DNA from: GWE2-40-63 sp041664345
GTDB lineage: Bacteria; Bacteroidota; Bacteroidia; Bacteroidales; SZUA-534
Direction: 5' to 3'
Assembly (NCBI GenBank): GCA_041664345.1
Contig: JBAYKX010000021.1
Span: forward strand, 15,519-79,518
DNA length: 64,000 nucleotides
The notes below the pieces were generated by a model that made no database searches, had not been told where the DNA came from, and saw nothing but the letters and a program-made list of their open reading frames with translations. Position numbers and translations under genes: made by a program. Positions 46,632 through 56,075 of the stretch are shown piece by piece (the stretch's first letter is position 1; every line of letters begins with the position of its first letter).

Positions 46632-47973
46632 TAATACTTTCCTTCCATTTCCCACTTTTTAGATAGATTGCGCTTAAGATTGCAATAACCAAACCATAAA
46701 ATATTTCCAAAGTCCAAACTTTTTCAATACTCATAGTCGGTTGGTTTGCCAAAACAAATACTCCTGCTAAATATATTGCTACTGCTATGATTTCAATTAC
46801 CAATGAAATATGGGTTTTTCCGGTTCCTGAAACTGCTTGCAATAAAATAATTCCGAGCGATATGGTATATGCGGCAATTAGAACAACATAAAATGCTGGA
46901 ATTGTAGCTATCACTATAGAGTCAATGTTGGTGTAAATTCTGATAATGGGTTCTGGAAAAAGTAAACAAATGAATACCAAAACGCTTATACCAATAAATG
47001 TTAACGTTAATGATCGTTTAATAATGAGTGATATGATGGTGGATTCTTTACTACCAATTGAATAGCTTACTAATGTATTGGTTGCAGCCGAAAATCCAAA
47101 AATTGGTACTAAAATAACAATATAAATACTTCGGATGATATTGGAAATTGCCAATGGTGTTTCACCCATTTTTTCGACGAATAAAAAGAAGATAAACCAA
47201 GCGGAAAAGGAGAGAAAGTTTTGAATCATAATTGGGATTGCAATGGTTCCAATATTTTTCACCAGTTCAAAATTCCAAGGAACTCTGCTGAATAGTTTAA
47301 ATTTGCGAATAGCAGAATTATTTGAAGTATATAAAATAAAGACTAGCAGTCCAGAAAGCTCCGCAACTACTGATGCTAATGCTGCACCTTTTATTCCCAT
47401 GGCAGGAATAGCTCCTTTACCAAAAATAAACAGATAAGCAAGAATTGTATTTACAACCGCAATTACAAGGGTGGTGAGACTAATAATTTTAGTATTCCCT
47501 GTTCCAATATAAAAAGCCCTAAAATTAATATTAATAAAAGCGGCAAAGATTCCAAATATCCGGATGTTTATAAACCGGATACTTTCACTGGCAACATGTT
47601 CTGATTGGATTATTTTCATGAAAACATCGGGTGCAAAAAATCGTACTGTTACAAATATTAGGGTTGCTATGCCTAAAAGGATGATGAAAGAATGGAATAG
47701 TATTTTATTAATAGCTGGAATATTTTTCTCACCCAAACGGCGGGATATTAATATTTGAACCCCTAATCCAAATCCCCAACCGAGCATTATAACAGATAAA
47801 TAAAAAATTCCACCAATTGCAGCTGCACCCATTTGAACCTCGCCTAGCCGCCCAACCAAAGCGGTGTCAACTACTGTTATTAGCTCTTGAGCCAAACTTC
47901 CTAATATAATTGGGTAGGCAATCTGCCATATATTTTTATAGGTATAATCATTTTGATGAATTGAATCTTTCAT
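46627..47973 (-). CDS. MATE-family efflux transporter
   Basis: The 448-residue protein has twelve hydrophobic helices in two MatE halves. Family segments include IAYPIILGSLAQELITVVDTALVGRLGEVQMGAAAIGG and the second-half AATNTLVSYSIGSKE. These antiporters export drugs or metabolites using Na+ or H+. The last two codons (ACC and the stop) fall inside the edge of the repeat element at 46458-46631, so the element's insertion may have changed the C-terminus. The 153 bases upstream are AT-rich with no clear site. Confidence 0.93.
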   Translation of the reverse strand: MKDSIHQNDYTYKNIWQIAYPIILGSLAQELITVVDTALVGRLGEVQMGAAAIGGIFYLSVIMLGWGFGLGVQILISRRLGEKNIPAINKILFHSFIILLGIATLIFVTVRFFAPDVFMKIIQSEHVASESIRFINIRIFGIFAAFININFRAFYIGTGNTKIISLTTLVIAVVNTILAYLFIFGKGAIPAMGIKGAALASVVAELSGLLVFILYTSNNSAIRKFKLFSRVPWNFELVKNIGTIAIPIMIQNFLSFSAWFIFFLFVEKMGETPLAISNIIRSIYIVILVPIFGFSAATNTLVSYSIGSKESTIISLIIKRSLTLTFIGISVLVFICLLFPEPIIRIYTNIDSIVIATIPAFYVVLIAAYTISLGIILLQAVSGTGKTHISLVIEIIAVAIYLAGVFVLANQPTMSIEKVWTLEIFYGLVIAILSAIYLKSGKWKESIT

Positions 47974-48126
47974 GATTTATTTTGGCCAACAATATGACTT
48001 TCTATTCACCTTTTTAATAAATAAATGAGTAATCTAAACTAATCAGCAATTACATATAAAATCATTAAATACTTGATTTATAAAGTTATTAGCAAGTATT
48101 ATTATTAAAAAAAAGGGAATAATAAC

Positions 48127-50268
48127 TTATTTCAAATAGTCATCGAAATAACTGGTAACTTTTTGCATTAAATGAATCCGGTCATATCCTCGAACATTAT
48201 GCTCCGCTTTAGGATACACAAAATAGTCTATCGGAATTTGATTTTTAATGCACTCATTCAAAAAAAGCTGACTATGCTGCCAAACCACCGTATTATCCAT
48301 TGCACCATGTATAATTAATGCTTTACCTTTCAAATTTTTTGTGCGTTCCAATAACGATGTATACATATATCCTTGTGGGTTTTCGGCAGGGGTATCCATA
48401 TATCGTTCACCGTACATTACTTCATAATAACTCCAATCAGTTACCGGGCCACCGGCAACCCCAACTTTAAAAATTTCGGGATAGTTTACCATTAGCGATA
48501 AAGTCATAAACCCACCATAACTCCATCCATGAACTCCAATACGACCCATGTCCACAAAGGGTAAGCTATTTAAAAAGTTTATTCCCTCCATCTGATCTTT
48601 CATTTCGGTTACTCCACACTGCCGGTGAATCACATTTTCAAATTCAAGCCCCCGATTTGCAGAACCCCTGTTATCAACGGTGAACAATATATATCCTTTT
48701 TGAGCCATATAATATTCCCATAATCTGGCACCTCCTAACCATGAGTCTTCAACCAGTTGGTCATGAGGTCCTCCATAAACATAAATAATGGCAGGATATT
48801 TTGTAAGGGAATCAAAATTTGTTGGCTTAATTAAACGATAATATAAATCAGTTGTACCATCTGCGGCTTTTATGGTTCCCATTTGCAATTCGGGCATATT
48901 ATAATTTTTCAATGGGTTTACAGCTGTTAATGCATTCCGGATAATTTTGCCATTGGTAGCAACTATATCCACACAATTTGGCAGTTTTATATTTGAATAG
49001 GTATCAATAAAATGCGATTCATTACTATTGAATAAAACGCTATGAGTACCTTCAGCAGAAGTTCGTTTATATTTTTTTCCAGAACTTAAATCGACTTTGA
49101 AAAAATGTCGTTCTAAAGGATTTGGTTCTGTAGATTCAAAGTAAATAGTACGTTTTCCTACAAAAATCAGCTTTGTAATTTCAAAATTGCCTTTAGTTAA
49201 CTGTTTTATTAGAGTACCTGTAGTATCATATAAATAAGCATGATTGTAACCGTCACGTCGCGATTGATAAATAAATTGTTCTGAGTTATTAAGTAAGAAT
49301 GTTATTGGGTTTTGCGGCTCTACGTATTTAGGGTGTTTCTCTTCAAATAGCGTTTTTACAAATTCCCCAGTAGAAACCTTGTATTTATTCAGTTTCATGT
49401 GGTTTTGTGCTCGATTGAGTACTTGAATATAAATATATTGCTCCTTTGTATCCCATGAAATATTTGTTAAATATTTTTCAGATACCGTATCCTTATCTTC
49501 AATAAAGTGAGTTTTTTTTGAATTCAAATCATAAATTCCTAAACTTATATTTTCGCTAGGAGCACCTGCCATTGGATATTTCAATGATTTTAATTTTGCG
49601 TCATGTTTGGTAATGTCAACCAAAGGGTACTCCATTACTTTATGTTCATCTTTCCGGTAAAAGCCTAATAAATTACCTTTTGGTGACCAAAAAATACCAT
49701 TAGTTATTCCAAATTCGTTACGGCTCACAGTTTGACCATTCACCATGTTTTTATCTGAACTTTCTGTTATAGGAATTATTTTGTTGACAATTCCTATCAG
49801 ATAAATGTTGTTGCCGTTGGTATATGCAATTATTTTATTTAAATAATTCAGGGTAATGTTTTCTGCTTCCTCGGGTATTTTTATGCGTGAAGTAATTTTT
49901 TTCTGCAAAATAGAATAGGCAAACCATGAAGAGCCTGTATTAAAGTGAAATTCTGTTTCCGTCTCCCATATTATTGCTGGCAAACTTATTAGGGTATCAC
50001 AACCTTCGATAAGTAAGGATTGATTCAAGCCTCTCAAGCTTAGTAGGATAATTGAATCAGCATTACTTACTGATTGTTGGTAAATGTTATTATAATCCTG
50101 AAACGTATAATTAGAACTATTTCCCTTCCACTGCACGTTTCTATAATTCAAAGGGGAGAGTTCTCTCCATTGGCTCATAACCGCCTCGTCAATTGTGAAG
50201 TTTTTATTTTGTGAGAAAGATGTTGTTGTTGATAGGAAAATAAAAGAGATGAGAAATAATTTCTTCAT
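48127..50268 (-). CDS. S9-family prolyl oligopeptidase / dipeptidyl peptidase IV
   Basis: The 713-residue secreted peptidase removes dipeptides, often X-Pro, from N-termini. There is a signal peptide (1-19, ending SFSQ), an eight-bladed propeller (about 60-450) with the conserved NGIFWSPKGNLLGFYRKDE region, and the alpha/beta-hydrolase domain. The catalytic Ser is in VHGWSYGGFMTLSL, the Asp in HGAMDNTVVWQHS and the His in YPKAEHNVRGYDRIHL. Length fits DPP-IV of Bacteroidota. A TATATTTG -7 element lies on the minus strand at 50346-50339. Confidence 0.94.
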   Translation of the reverse strand: MKKLFLISFIFLSTTTSFSQNKNFTIDEAVMSQWRELSPLNYRNVQWKGNSSNYTFQDYNNIYQQSVSNADSIILLSLRGLNQSLLIEGCDTLISLPAIIWETETEFHFNTGSSWFAYSILQKKITSRIKIPEEAENITLNYLNKIIAYTNGNNIYLIGIVNKIIPITESSDKNMVNGQTVSRNEFGITNGIFWSPKGNLLGFYRKDEHKVMEYPLVDITKHDAKLKSLKYPMAGAPSENISLGIYDLNSKKTHFIEDKDTVSEKYLTNISWDTKEQYIYIQVLNRAQNHMKLNKYKVSTGEFVKTLFEEKHPKYVEPQNPITFLLNNSEQFIYQSRRDGYNHAYLYDTTGTLIKQLTKGNFEITKLIFVGKRTIYFESTEPNPLERHFFKVDLSSGKKYKRTSAEGTHSVLFNSNESHFIDTYSNIKLPNCVDIVATNGKIIRNALTAVNPLKNYNMPELQMGTIKAADGTTDLYYRLIKPTNFDSLTKYPAIIYVYGGPHDQLVEDSWLGGARLWEYYMAQKGYILFTVDNRGSANRGLEFENVIHRQCGVTEMKDQMEGINFLNSLPFVDMGRIGVHGWSYGGFMTLSLMVNYPEIFKVGVAGGPVTDWSYYEVMYGERYMDTPAENPQGYMYTSLLERTKNLKGKALIIHGAMDNTVVWQHSQLFLNECIKNQIPIDYFVYPKAEHNVRGYDRIHLMQKVTSYFDDYLK

Positions 50269-50524
50269 AATACGGAAATTTTAATAATTAGTATTTGATT
50301 AGTTTTATTCAGCCTTTTATCTATTCAAAAAGGGTTTTCAAATATACTATTCGTTAACAAATAATTAACTTTAATCCACCCTGTTTTTTGTTTAAAAGTT
50401 GGGTTTTAAAAAATAGATTCTATGGGAAAAAGTAGGATATTGAATTAGCTTGAGTTTTGTTGCTTTGAGAATTCATAAATTTTTCATTACTTGCAATAAA
50501 AAGTACAACCAAATAGCCTAGACT

Positions 50525-51424
50525 ATGAATATCAGAAGCCGATATTTTATTTTAATGGTTTTTTTATGTATTGCAACAGTATCCTGCAAACAAGATAAAA
50601 AGCCTTCGAATAGCAAGTTAGACAAAGAATTGGAGGTGGAGCTTGATACAACCGACAAAGTTGTTAAATTCCAAAATTCTTTATTTAGTGTGCCTTCGCC
50701 ATATCAACTTTCAATTTTAATTAAAGATATTGGCAGCAATTACAATTCAGAATTATTAAATCCTGCAGAAAACTATAAGCTTTATACCAGTTTATTTAAG
50801 AAATCGATAAATTTAGGAATTTACGGAGCCGATTTAGGATACTTGAATATTTATAAGCAAGCCCCGTCTGCTATTACCTATTTTTCGATAATAAAAATAA
50901 TGTCGCAGGATTTAGGACTTACTTCAGCAATTAACCCTAATATAATGTCGCGCATTGAAAACAATATTGATAATCAGGACAGTCTTCTTTTCATTATGTC
51001 CAATCTTTATCGCGATGTTGATTATTATCTTAAAGAAAGTCAACGTCAACGCGAAGGCACTTTAGTTTTAGCAGGAGGATGGATTGAAGCTATGAATTTT
51101 CTAACCAAGTTGGCAATTGAATCGAAGAATGAATTGTTAATTCAGCGGGTAGGGGAGAACAAACAGCCTCTTGAGAACTTAATTAAAATTTTATCTCCCT
51201 ATTACAATGAATCAGAAGATATAAAGAAATTGGTTGACGACTTGATTGACCTATCTTATGAATTTGATGGAGTAGAAACCACCTACGAATTTAAGGCGCC
51301 AACAACCATTCCTCAAAACAGGATTACTAAAGTCCATTCTATTTCAAAAATTGTTGTATCCGAAAGCGTATTGAAAACCATTGATACTAAGGTTAGCAAT
51401 ATTAGGAATTCACTAATTAAATAA
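50525..51424 (+). CDS. hypothetical lipoprotein, first gene of the ABC operon
   Basis: The 299-residue protein has a lipoprotein signal with the cysteine at residue 21 (IATVSCKQDKK). The mature part is helical. It includes a repeated-looking pattern (YKLYTSLFKKSINLGIYGADLGYLNIYKQ, EGTLVLAGGWIEAMNFLTKLAIESKNE) that I recall from unnamed Bacteroidota lipoproteins. No enzyme motif is seen. It is followed ten bases later by a small secreted protein and then by the TerB-ABC transporter, so it may serve that system at the membrane. Confidence 0.75.
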   Translation: MNIRSRYFILMVFLCIATVSCKQDKKPSNSKLDKELEVELDTTDKVVKFQNSLFSVPSPYQLSILIKDIGSNYNSELLNPAENYKLYTSLFKKSINLGIYGADLGYLNIYKQAPSAITYFSIIKIMSQDLGLTSAINPNIMSRIENNIDNQDSLLFIMSNLYRDVDYYLKESQRQREGTLVLAGGWIEAMNFLTKLAIESKNELLIQRVGENKQPLENLIKILSPYYNESEDIKKLVDDLIDLSYEFDGVETTYEFKAPTTIPQNRITKVHSISKIVVSESVLKTIDTKVSNIRNSLIK

Positions 51425-51434
51425 CTGTATTGTA

Positions 51435-51857
51435 ATGAAAAAGTCAGCTGTAATAATACTCCTCATTTTGGCAATAAATACGTTAACCAATAAGTCGTAT
51501 GGGCAAATTGATTCCACCTTACGTTTATGTCAGAGCCACATGAATTTACCTTTTATATCCGATGGTCAATCCTATACATCCCTATTAAATGGTGATGAAG
51601 TAGCCGAGTTTTATGCTACTTTTTATGGTGGAAGTATATATAGGTTGGTGGCTTATACCGGAAATTCTGAAGGAAATATTATATTTTCAGTTTATGATCA
51701 AGAACGGAATTTACTTTTCACCAATAATGACTTCGAAAACACCTCTACTTGGGATTTTGAATTTGATTATACCATGGATTGCATCATTGAGGCAAAGTTG
51801 GATTCAAAATACATAAATTCTGGAATTGCGGTTTTATTGATAGGCTTTCAGCAGTAG
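51435..51857 (+). CDS. hypothetical secreted protein
   Basis: The 140-residue protein has a clear signal peptide (1-23, ending KSYGQ) and a beta-rich mature part of about 117 residues (LNGDEVAEFYATFYGGSIYRLVAYTGNSEGNIIFSV) with two Cys (about residues 32 and 115). It resembles small prepeptidase-like or jelly-roll periplasmic domains, but I do not recognise a family. It sits ten bases after the lipoprotein gene and 25 before the ABC gene, so all three are probably one transcript. Confidence 0.72.
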   Translation: MKKSAVIILLILAINTLTNKSYGQIDSTLRLCQSHMNLPFISDGQSYTSLLNGDEVAEFYATFYGGSIYRLVAYTGNSEGNIIFSVYDQERNLLFTNNDFENTSTWDFEFDYTMDCIIEAKLDSKYINSGIAVLLIGFQQ

Positions 51858-51882
51858 TTACCTGACAGTAATCTAACATTTC

Positions 51883-54800
51883 ATGAGCGAAAGGATTTTA
51901 AAAGCATTAATGCACCTGTTTGCAATAATTGCCTATCCTAGAACCAATAAACGCAACGGACGAAATATTGTTGAATCCTTTTTAAAACAGCAACTTAACG
52001 AGGAAATTGTTGAAGAGTACCTTAAACTCTTTGATGGCTTTTCAGCTCTTTACCAAAAAAAGCAAAGTCAAGAAGGAAAGAAAGAAAAAAACCTCGCCTT
52101 AAGTTCCGTTAAAGTTCTGAAAATATGTACCCAAATAAACGAAGAGCTTGACTTACGGCAAAAAGTTGTAGTTCTTATCCGGTTAATTGAATTTATTAAA
52201 GATGATGTTGAGATTTCAGAACAAGAACTGACCTTTGTTCTCACTGTTTCAGAAATATTTCACCATCCAATTGAAGAGTTTGAACTGCTCAAAAATTTTA
52301 TCCTCAGCTCCTTCGAAGACATGCCAAAATCGACAAAAATGCTGTTGATTGATGGAAATAAAACAACCACAAATCCGGAAGCTAGGCATTTATACCAAGA
52401 ATCGCTGGAAGATAAAATTTGGGTTATGCATTTTATTCCTGCCGACATGTATATTGCAAGGTGTTTTGGCAAACATGAAATGTATTTAAATGGGCAAATA
52501 GTGATCACTGAACGTGTTTATATTTTAACACAGGGTTCAGCCTTTCGGGATACAAAAATTAAACCTATATACTATTCCGACATAATTAGTGCCTATTATT
52601 TAAATGAGCAAGAAGACCGCTTAGAATTTGTTGCTGATGGCGTTGAGTATGAGTTTAAAGGGGGTATAAAAGGGCTAAATTCAATAAACTTTGCTGAAGA
52701 ATCAGGCAGTTTAATAGGTATCATGGGTGCAAGTGGTGCCGGAAAATCAACCCTACTCAATGTACTGAATGGAAGTTACAAACCTTCGAAAGGTAAAGTC
52801 ACGATTAATGGAATTGATATTTACGAAAACAAAAAGAAAATTGAGGGCTTGATTGGTTTTGTATCGCAAGATGATCTTTTAATTGAAGAATTAACCGTTT
52901 ACCAAAACTTATATTACAATGCCAAGTTATGCTTTGATGAATTAACTCCTTTTCAATTAAATAGAAGAGTGTATCGAATGCTCTTAAGTTTGGGGCTTTT
53001 TGAGATTAAAGATATGATTGTTGGGAGTCCTTTAAATAAAAAAATAAGTGGTGGTCAACGCAAACGATTAAACATTTCATTAGAATTAATCCGTGAACCG
53101 TCAATTCTTTTTTTAGATGAACCTACATCTGGATTATCATCGCGCGATTCAGAAACAATAATGGATTTGCTTAAAGAATTGGCTTTAAAAGGAAAACTAA
53201 TATTTACAGTAATTCATCAACCTTCGTCCGATATATTTAAGATGTTTGATAAGCTTTTCATTTTAGATAAAGGAGGTTTTTTAATTTATAATGGAAATCC
53301 AGTAGATTCCATTATATATTTTAAATCAAAAGTGCACCATGCTAACTGGAATGATAGTGAATGCCGTTTATGCGGAAATGTAAATCCCGAGCAAGTTTTT
53401 AACATTGTTGAATCAAAAATTCTGGATGAATATGGAAGCGTTACCCAAAACCGCAAAAAAACACCCAATGAATGGTATAAGCATTTTATTGAAAAGCAAC
53501 CAAACAAAAAAAGTAGCGAAATAGTAAACAATAAACTACCAAAAATTTCATTTAAAATTCCCGGATTATTTAAACAGTTTAGGGTCTTTGTTACCAGAGA
53601 TGTGCTTTCAAAAATTGCCAATCGGCAATATTTAATTATTAATCTAACAGAAGCCCCAATTTTAGCTTTTTTACTATCCTTTATTATTCGATACTATAGT
53701 ACCAGTAGCGATGGGTATAATTTAAGTGGAAATACCAATTTGCCCGTATATATTTTTATGGCGGTAATTGTGGCTATTTTCATTGGTTTGTCGGTTAGTG
53801 CTGAAGAGATTATAAAGGACAGGAAAATACTCAAAAGGGAGCGGTTTCTTAATCTTAGCCGATCCAGTTATCTATTTTCAAAACTTCTGATTCTATTTGT
53901 ACTTTCAGCTTTTCAGGCTTTCATATTTGTGTTTATTGGAAATACCATCATGGGAATAAGTGGAATGTATTTTCACTTTTGGTTGATGTTATTCAGTGCC
54001 TGGTTTTTTGCTTGTTTATTGGGATTAAATATTTCCGATTCGTTTGATACAGTAGTTACTATTTATATACTTATTCCATTTTTGGTAATTCCACAGCTAT
54101 TGTTGAGTGGGGTAATTGTTTCTTTCGATAAAATAAATCCAATAATATCGTCACCGGCTAAAATTCCCATCTATGGTGAAATAATTACAGCCCGATGGGC
54201 TTATGAAGGGTTGGCTGTTTATCAATATATTCAAAATCCATACGAAAAGCAATTTTACGAGTATGATAAGGCCATGAGTATTGCCGATTATAAAAAAAAC
54301 TATTGGAATAAAACCTTGGAGAATAAAGTATCTTTTTGTCAGCGGAACTATAAAAATCCGGTAAAACAATTGAAAGTAAAAGAAGAACTGGAGTTGGTTC
54401 GCAATGAAATATCGAAAGAACTTTTGGTGAACAACTTGATTCCGTTTAAATGGAATGATTATTTATACTATGATAAATTAGATGAAAGCGTAATAACAGA
54501 AACGAACAATTACCTAAGCAGATTAACAAATTATTACTTAAAGCGCTTTAATAAAGCAAATTCATTAAAAGATGAACTAATTGAATCAATACAAACCAGC
54601 CCCGAAAGCAAACAAAAGTTTTTAAACTTAAAGCGACAACATACAAACGAGAATTTAACAACATTTGTACGTAATACCAATTCCTTGGAACGAATAGTGG
54701 AGTTTGATGGACAGTTATACCAGAAAATTGATCCCATTTATTTGGATCCTGATAGTAAATTTGTCAAAGCCCATTTTTATGCTCCTCATAAGATGGTATT

Positions 54801-54966
54801 TGGTTGGTATGTTGAAACTTTCTGGATGAATATTATTGTAATATGGATTTTTAATATTTTACTTTACGTAACCTTACATTATAGATTATTGCGTAAATCA
54901 ATTGAATACATGTCTTTTTTAAATGCTTCCCTCTTCACAAAAGATAAAAACAAAAAAGGCTATTAA
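51883..54966 (+). CDS. ABCG-type fused ATPase-permease with N-terminal TerB-like domain
   Basis: The 1027-residue half-transporter starts with a helical TerB-like domain (about 15-145). A FHA-like beta segment follows (about 190-275, IARCFGKHEMYLNGQIVITERVYILTQGSAF), then an ABC ATPase: Walker A GASGAGKST 282-290, signature ISGGQRKR 388-395, Walker B ILFLDEP 408-414, H-loop His445. Next come a Cys-containing linker (SECRLCG, 492-498) and an ABC-2 permease (about 580-1000). Between the last two helices is a ~220-residue extracytoplasmic part (about 755-975). ABCG permeases with TerB domains occur in Bacteroidota but their substrate is unknown to me. Its stop codon lies inside the terminator hairpin. 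Confidence 0.88.
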   Translation: MSERILKALMHLFAIIAYPRTNKRNGRNIVESFLKQQLNEEIVEEYLKLFDGFSALYQKKQSQEGKKEKNLALSSVKVLKICTQINEELDLRQKVVVLIRLIEFIKDDVEISEQELTFVLTVSEIFHHPIEEFELLKNFILSSFEDMPKSTKMLLIDGNKTTTNPEARHLYQESLEDKIWVMHFIPADMYIARCFGKHEMYLNGQIVITERVYILTQGSAFRDTKIKPIYYSDIISAYYLNEQEDRLEFVADGVEYEFKGGIKGLNSINFAEESGSLIGIMGASGAGKSTLLNVLNGSYKPSKGKVTINGIDIYENKKKIEGLIGFVSQDDLLIEELTVYQNLYYNAKLCFDELTPFQLNRRVYRMLLSLGLFEIKDMIVGSPLNKKISGGQRKRLNISLELIREPSILFLDEPTSGLSSRDSETIMDLLKELALKGKLIFTVIHQPSSDIFKMFDKLFILDKGGFLIYNGNPVDSIIYFKSKVHHANWNDSECRLCGNVNPEQVFNIVESKILDEYGSVTQNRKKTPNEWYKHFIEKQPNKKSSEIVNNKLPKISFKIPGLFKQFRVFVTRDVLSKIANRQYLIINLTEAPILAFLLSFIIRYYSTSSDGYNLSGNTNLPVYIFMAVIVAIFIGLSVSAEEIIKDRKILKRERFLNLSRSSYLFSKLLILFVLSAFQAFIFVFIGNTIMGISGMYFHFWLMLFSAWFFACLLGLNISDSFDTVVTIYILIPFLVIPQLLLSGVIVSFDKINPIISSPAKIPIYGEIITARWAYEGLAVYQYIQNPYEKQFYEYDKAMSIADYKKNYWNKTLENKVSFCQRNYKNPVKQLKVKEELELVRNEISKELLVNNLIPFKWNDYLYYDKLDESVITETNNYLSRLTNYYLKRFNKANSLKDELIESIQTSPESKQKFLNLKRQHTNENLTTFVRNTNSLERIVEFDGQLYQKIDPIYLDPDSKFVKAHFYAPHKMVFGWYVETFWMNIIVIWIFNILLYVTLHYRLLRKSIEYMSFLNASLFTKDKNKKGY

Positions 54967-54980
54967 TAGTAATAGCCTTT
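54955..54980. terminator. bidirectional terminator between the ABC gene and siaC
   Basis: AAAGGCTATTA (54955-54965) pairs perfectly with TAATAGCCTTT (54970-54980), with A and T tracts on both sides; it overlaps the last codons of the ABC gene. Confidence 0.85.
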
Positions 54981-55004
54981 CAAAATTTTAATATCCAAGT
55001 TTTT

Positions 55005-55385
55005 TTACTCAGTAATTTCAACCATTTTAAATGGAATTTTTATAATTGATTGATAATCCTCACCGGCTTCCAACATATCTTCATCGTCTTCTTCATAATG
55101 CCAGTTCACAATTACTTCATTACCACTTTTGTAAATAGCTTCCAGCTTCTTAAAAACATCTAAAATACATTTTGAACTGCTGGTGTTAAAATATTCCAAT
55201 TGAATATTAACTTCAGTAAGTTGGGCTGGATTCGATAAATAAGCTTCAAGCCAATCAACTAAAGGTTTATAAAATTCAATTGAATTTTCAGGTATTGAGC
55301 GCCCTTTTATTTCAACTTTTCCTTTTTCATTATCGAAATGTACCGTTGGGGTTTTTGGTGTTCCTACAATTGAGATTGGTTCCAT
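55005..55385 (-). CDS. siaC: SiaC-family regulatory phosphoprotein with Thr68
   Basis: The 126-residue protein matches SiaC/DUF1987: KGRSIPENSIEFYKPLVDWLEAYL, the phosphorylation site in EYFNTSSSKCILD with Thr at residue 68, and EDMLEAGEDYQSIIKIPFKMVE at the end. Known SiaC is phosphorylated at Thr68 by SiaB and, when unphosphorylated, binds a GGDEF partner. The kinase-like SiaB gene lies 17 bases upstream on the same strand, so this is the cognate pair. No GGDEF gene is nearby. Confidence 0.9.
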   Translation of the reverse strand: MEPISIVGTPKTPTVHFDNEKGKVEIKGRSIPENSIEFYKPLVDWLEAYLSNPAQLTEVNIQLEYFNTSSSKCILDVFKKLEAIYKSGNEVIVNWHYEEDDEDMLEAGEDYQSIIKIPFKMVEITE

Positions 55386-55402
55386 AAGATTCCGGTATTA
55401 AT

Positions 55403-55966
55403 TTATTCTACAATATTAACATTTAAACTGAAAAAATAATAATTATCTGAATAGTTATAAAAATTAAAATCAAGTTTACTTCCCGATTTTCTAGCAATAT
55501 CTACCATTCCAAGTCCACCACCTCCTTTGTCGGAGAACTCCTGATTATCTAGGATTTCTTTATACAATCCTTTCAACTCTTCTTTGTCAAGTTCATTAAT
55601 GCGACTTAGATGCTTAGTTAGAAAATCTTTTTGTTTGCTATTTACAAAATTACCAGTTATTACGTGATAACCAATATTATTTTTACTTAAAATGCAAATA
55701 GCATATTTCCCTTTTTCATTTATATTTTGAACCTCAGGCAGAATAGAACTATGATGATAGAGATTTTGTAAAGCTTCAACCAATACATTATAAATCTTCT
55801 TTTTTGATTTAGGTGTAGCTTCTTCTAATTTTGATTCAATAACTTCAAGCGAGTCAGCTATTAAAGTACTCGACACTTCACCCTTAAAGAGAAATAATAT
55901 ATCATCCTTACTATGTTTTGTAAGCCATTCCTGGAGGTTGAAGGTCATACTCTTTTTTTCATGCAT
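55403..55966 (-). CDS. siaB: SiaB-family protein kinase (HATPase-like, DUF6272)
   Basis: The 187-residue protein has the SiaB pattern FLFKGEVSSTLIADSLEVIESKLEE, KKIYNVLVEALQNLYHHSS (N-box-like helix with Glu and Asn), and a glycine-rich ATP lid (FSDKGGGGLGMVDIARKSGSKLDF). SiaB phosphorylates SiaC. The frame runs upstream to a GTG, but that region encodes only an Ile/Tyr/Phe-rich non-natural stretch, so I start at the ATG at 55966; an ATG six codons later is also possible. It is divergent from the PfkB gene. Confidence 0.87.
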   Translation of the reverse strand: MHEKKSMTFNLQEWLTKHSKDDILFLFKGEVSSTLIADSLEVIESKLEEATPKSKKKIYNVLVEALQNLYHHSSILPEVQNINEKGKYAICILSKNNIGYHVITGNFVNSKQKDFLTKHLSRINELDKEELKGLYKEILDNQEFSDKGGGGLGMVDIARKSGSKLDFNFYNYSDNYYFFSLNVNIVE

Positions 55967-56075
55967 AGGTTTATTCCACAAATATAAAAAAAAAAAATAA
56001 AAACAGTAATAAATTATAATACATTGCACTGACCAACGTATTTTTGTTGTTTATTAATTATCAACTCCCAATAAA

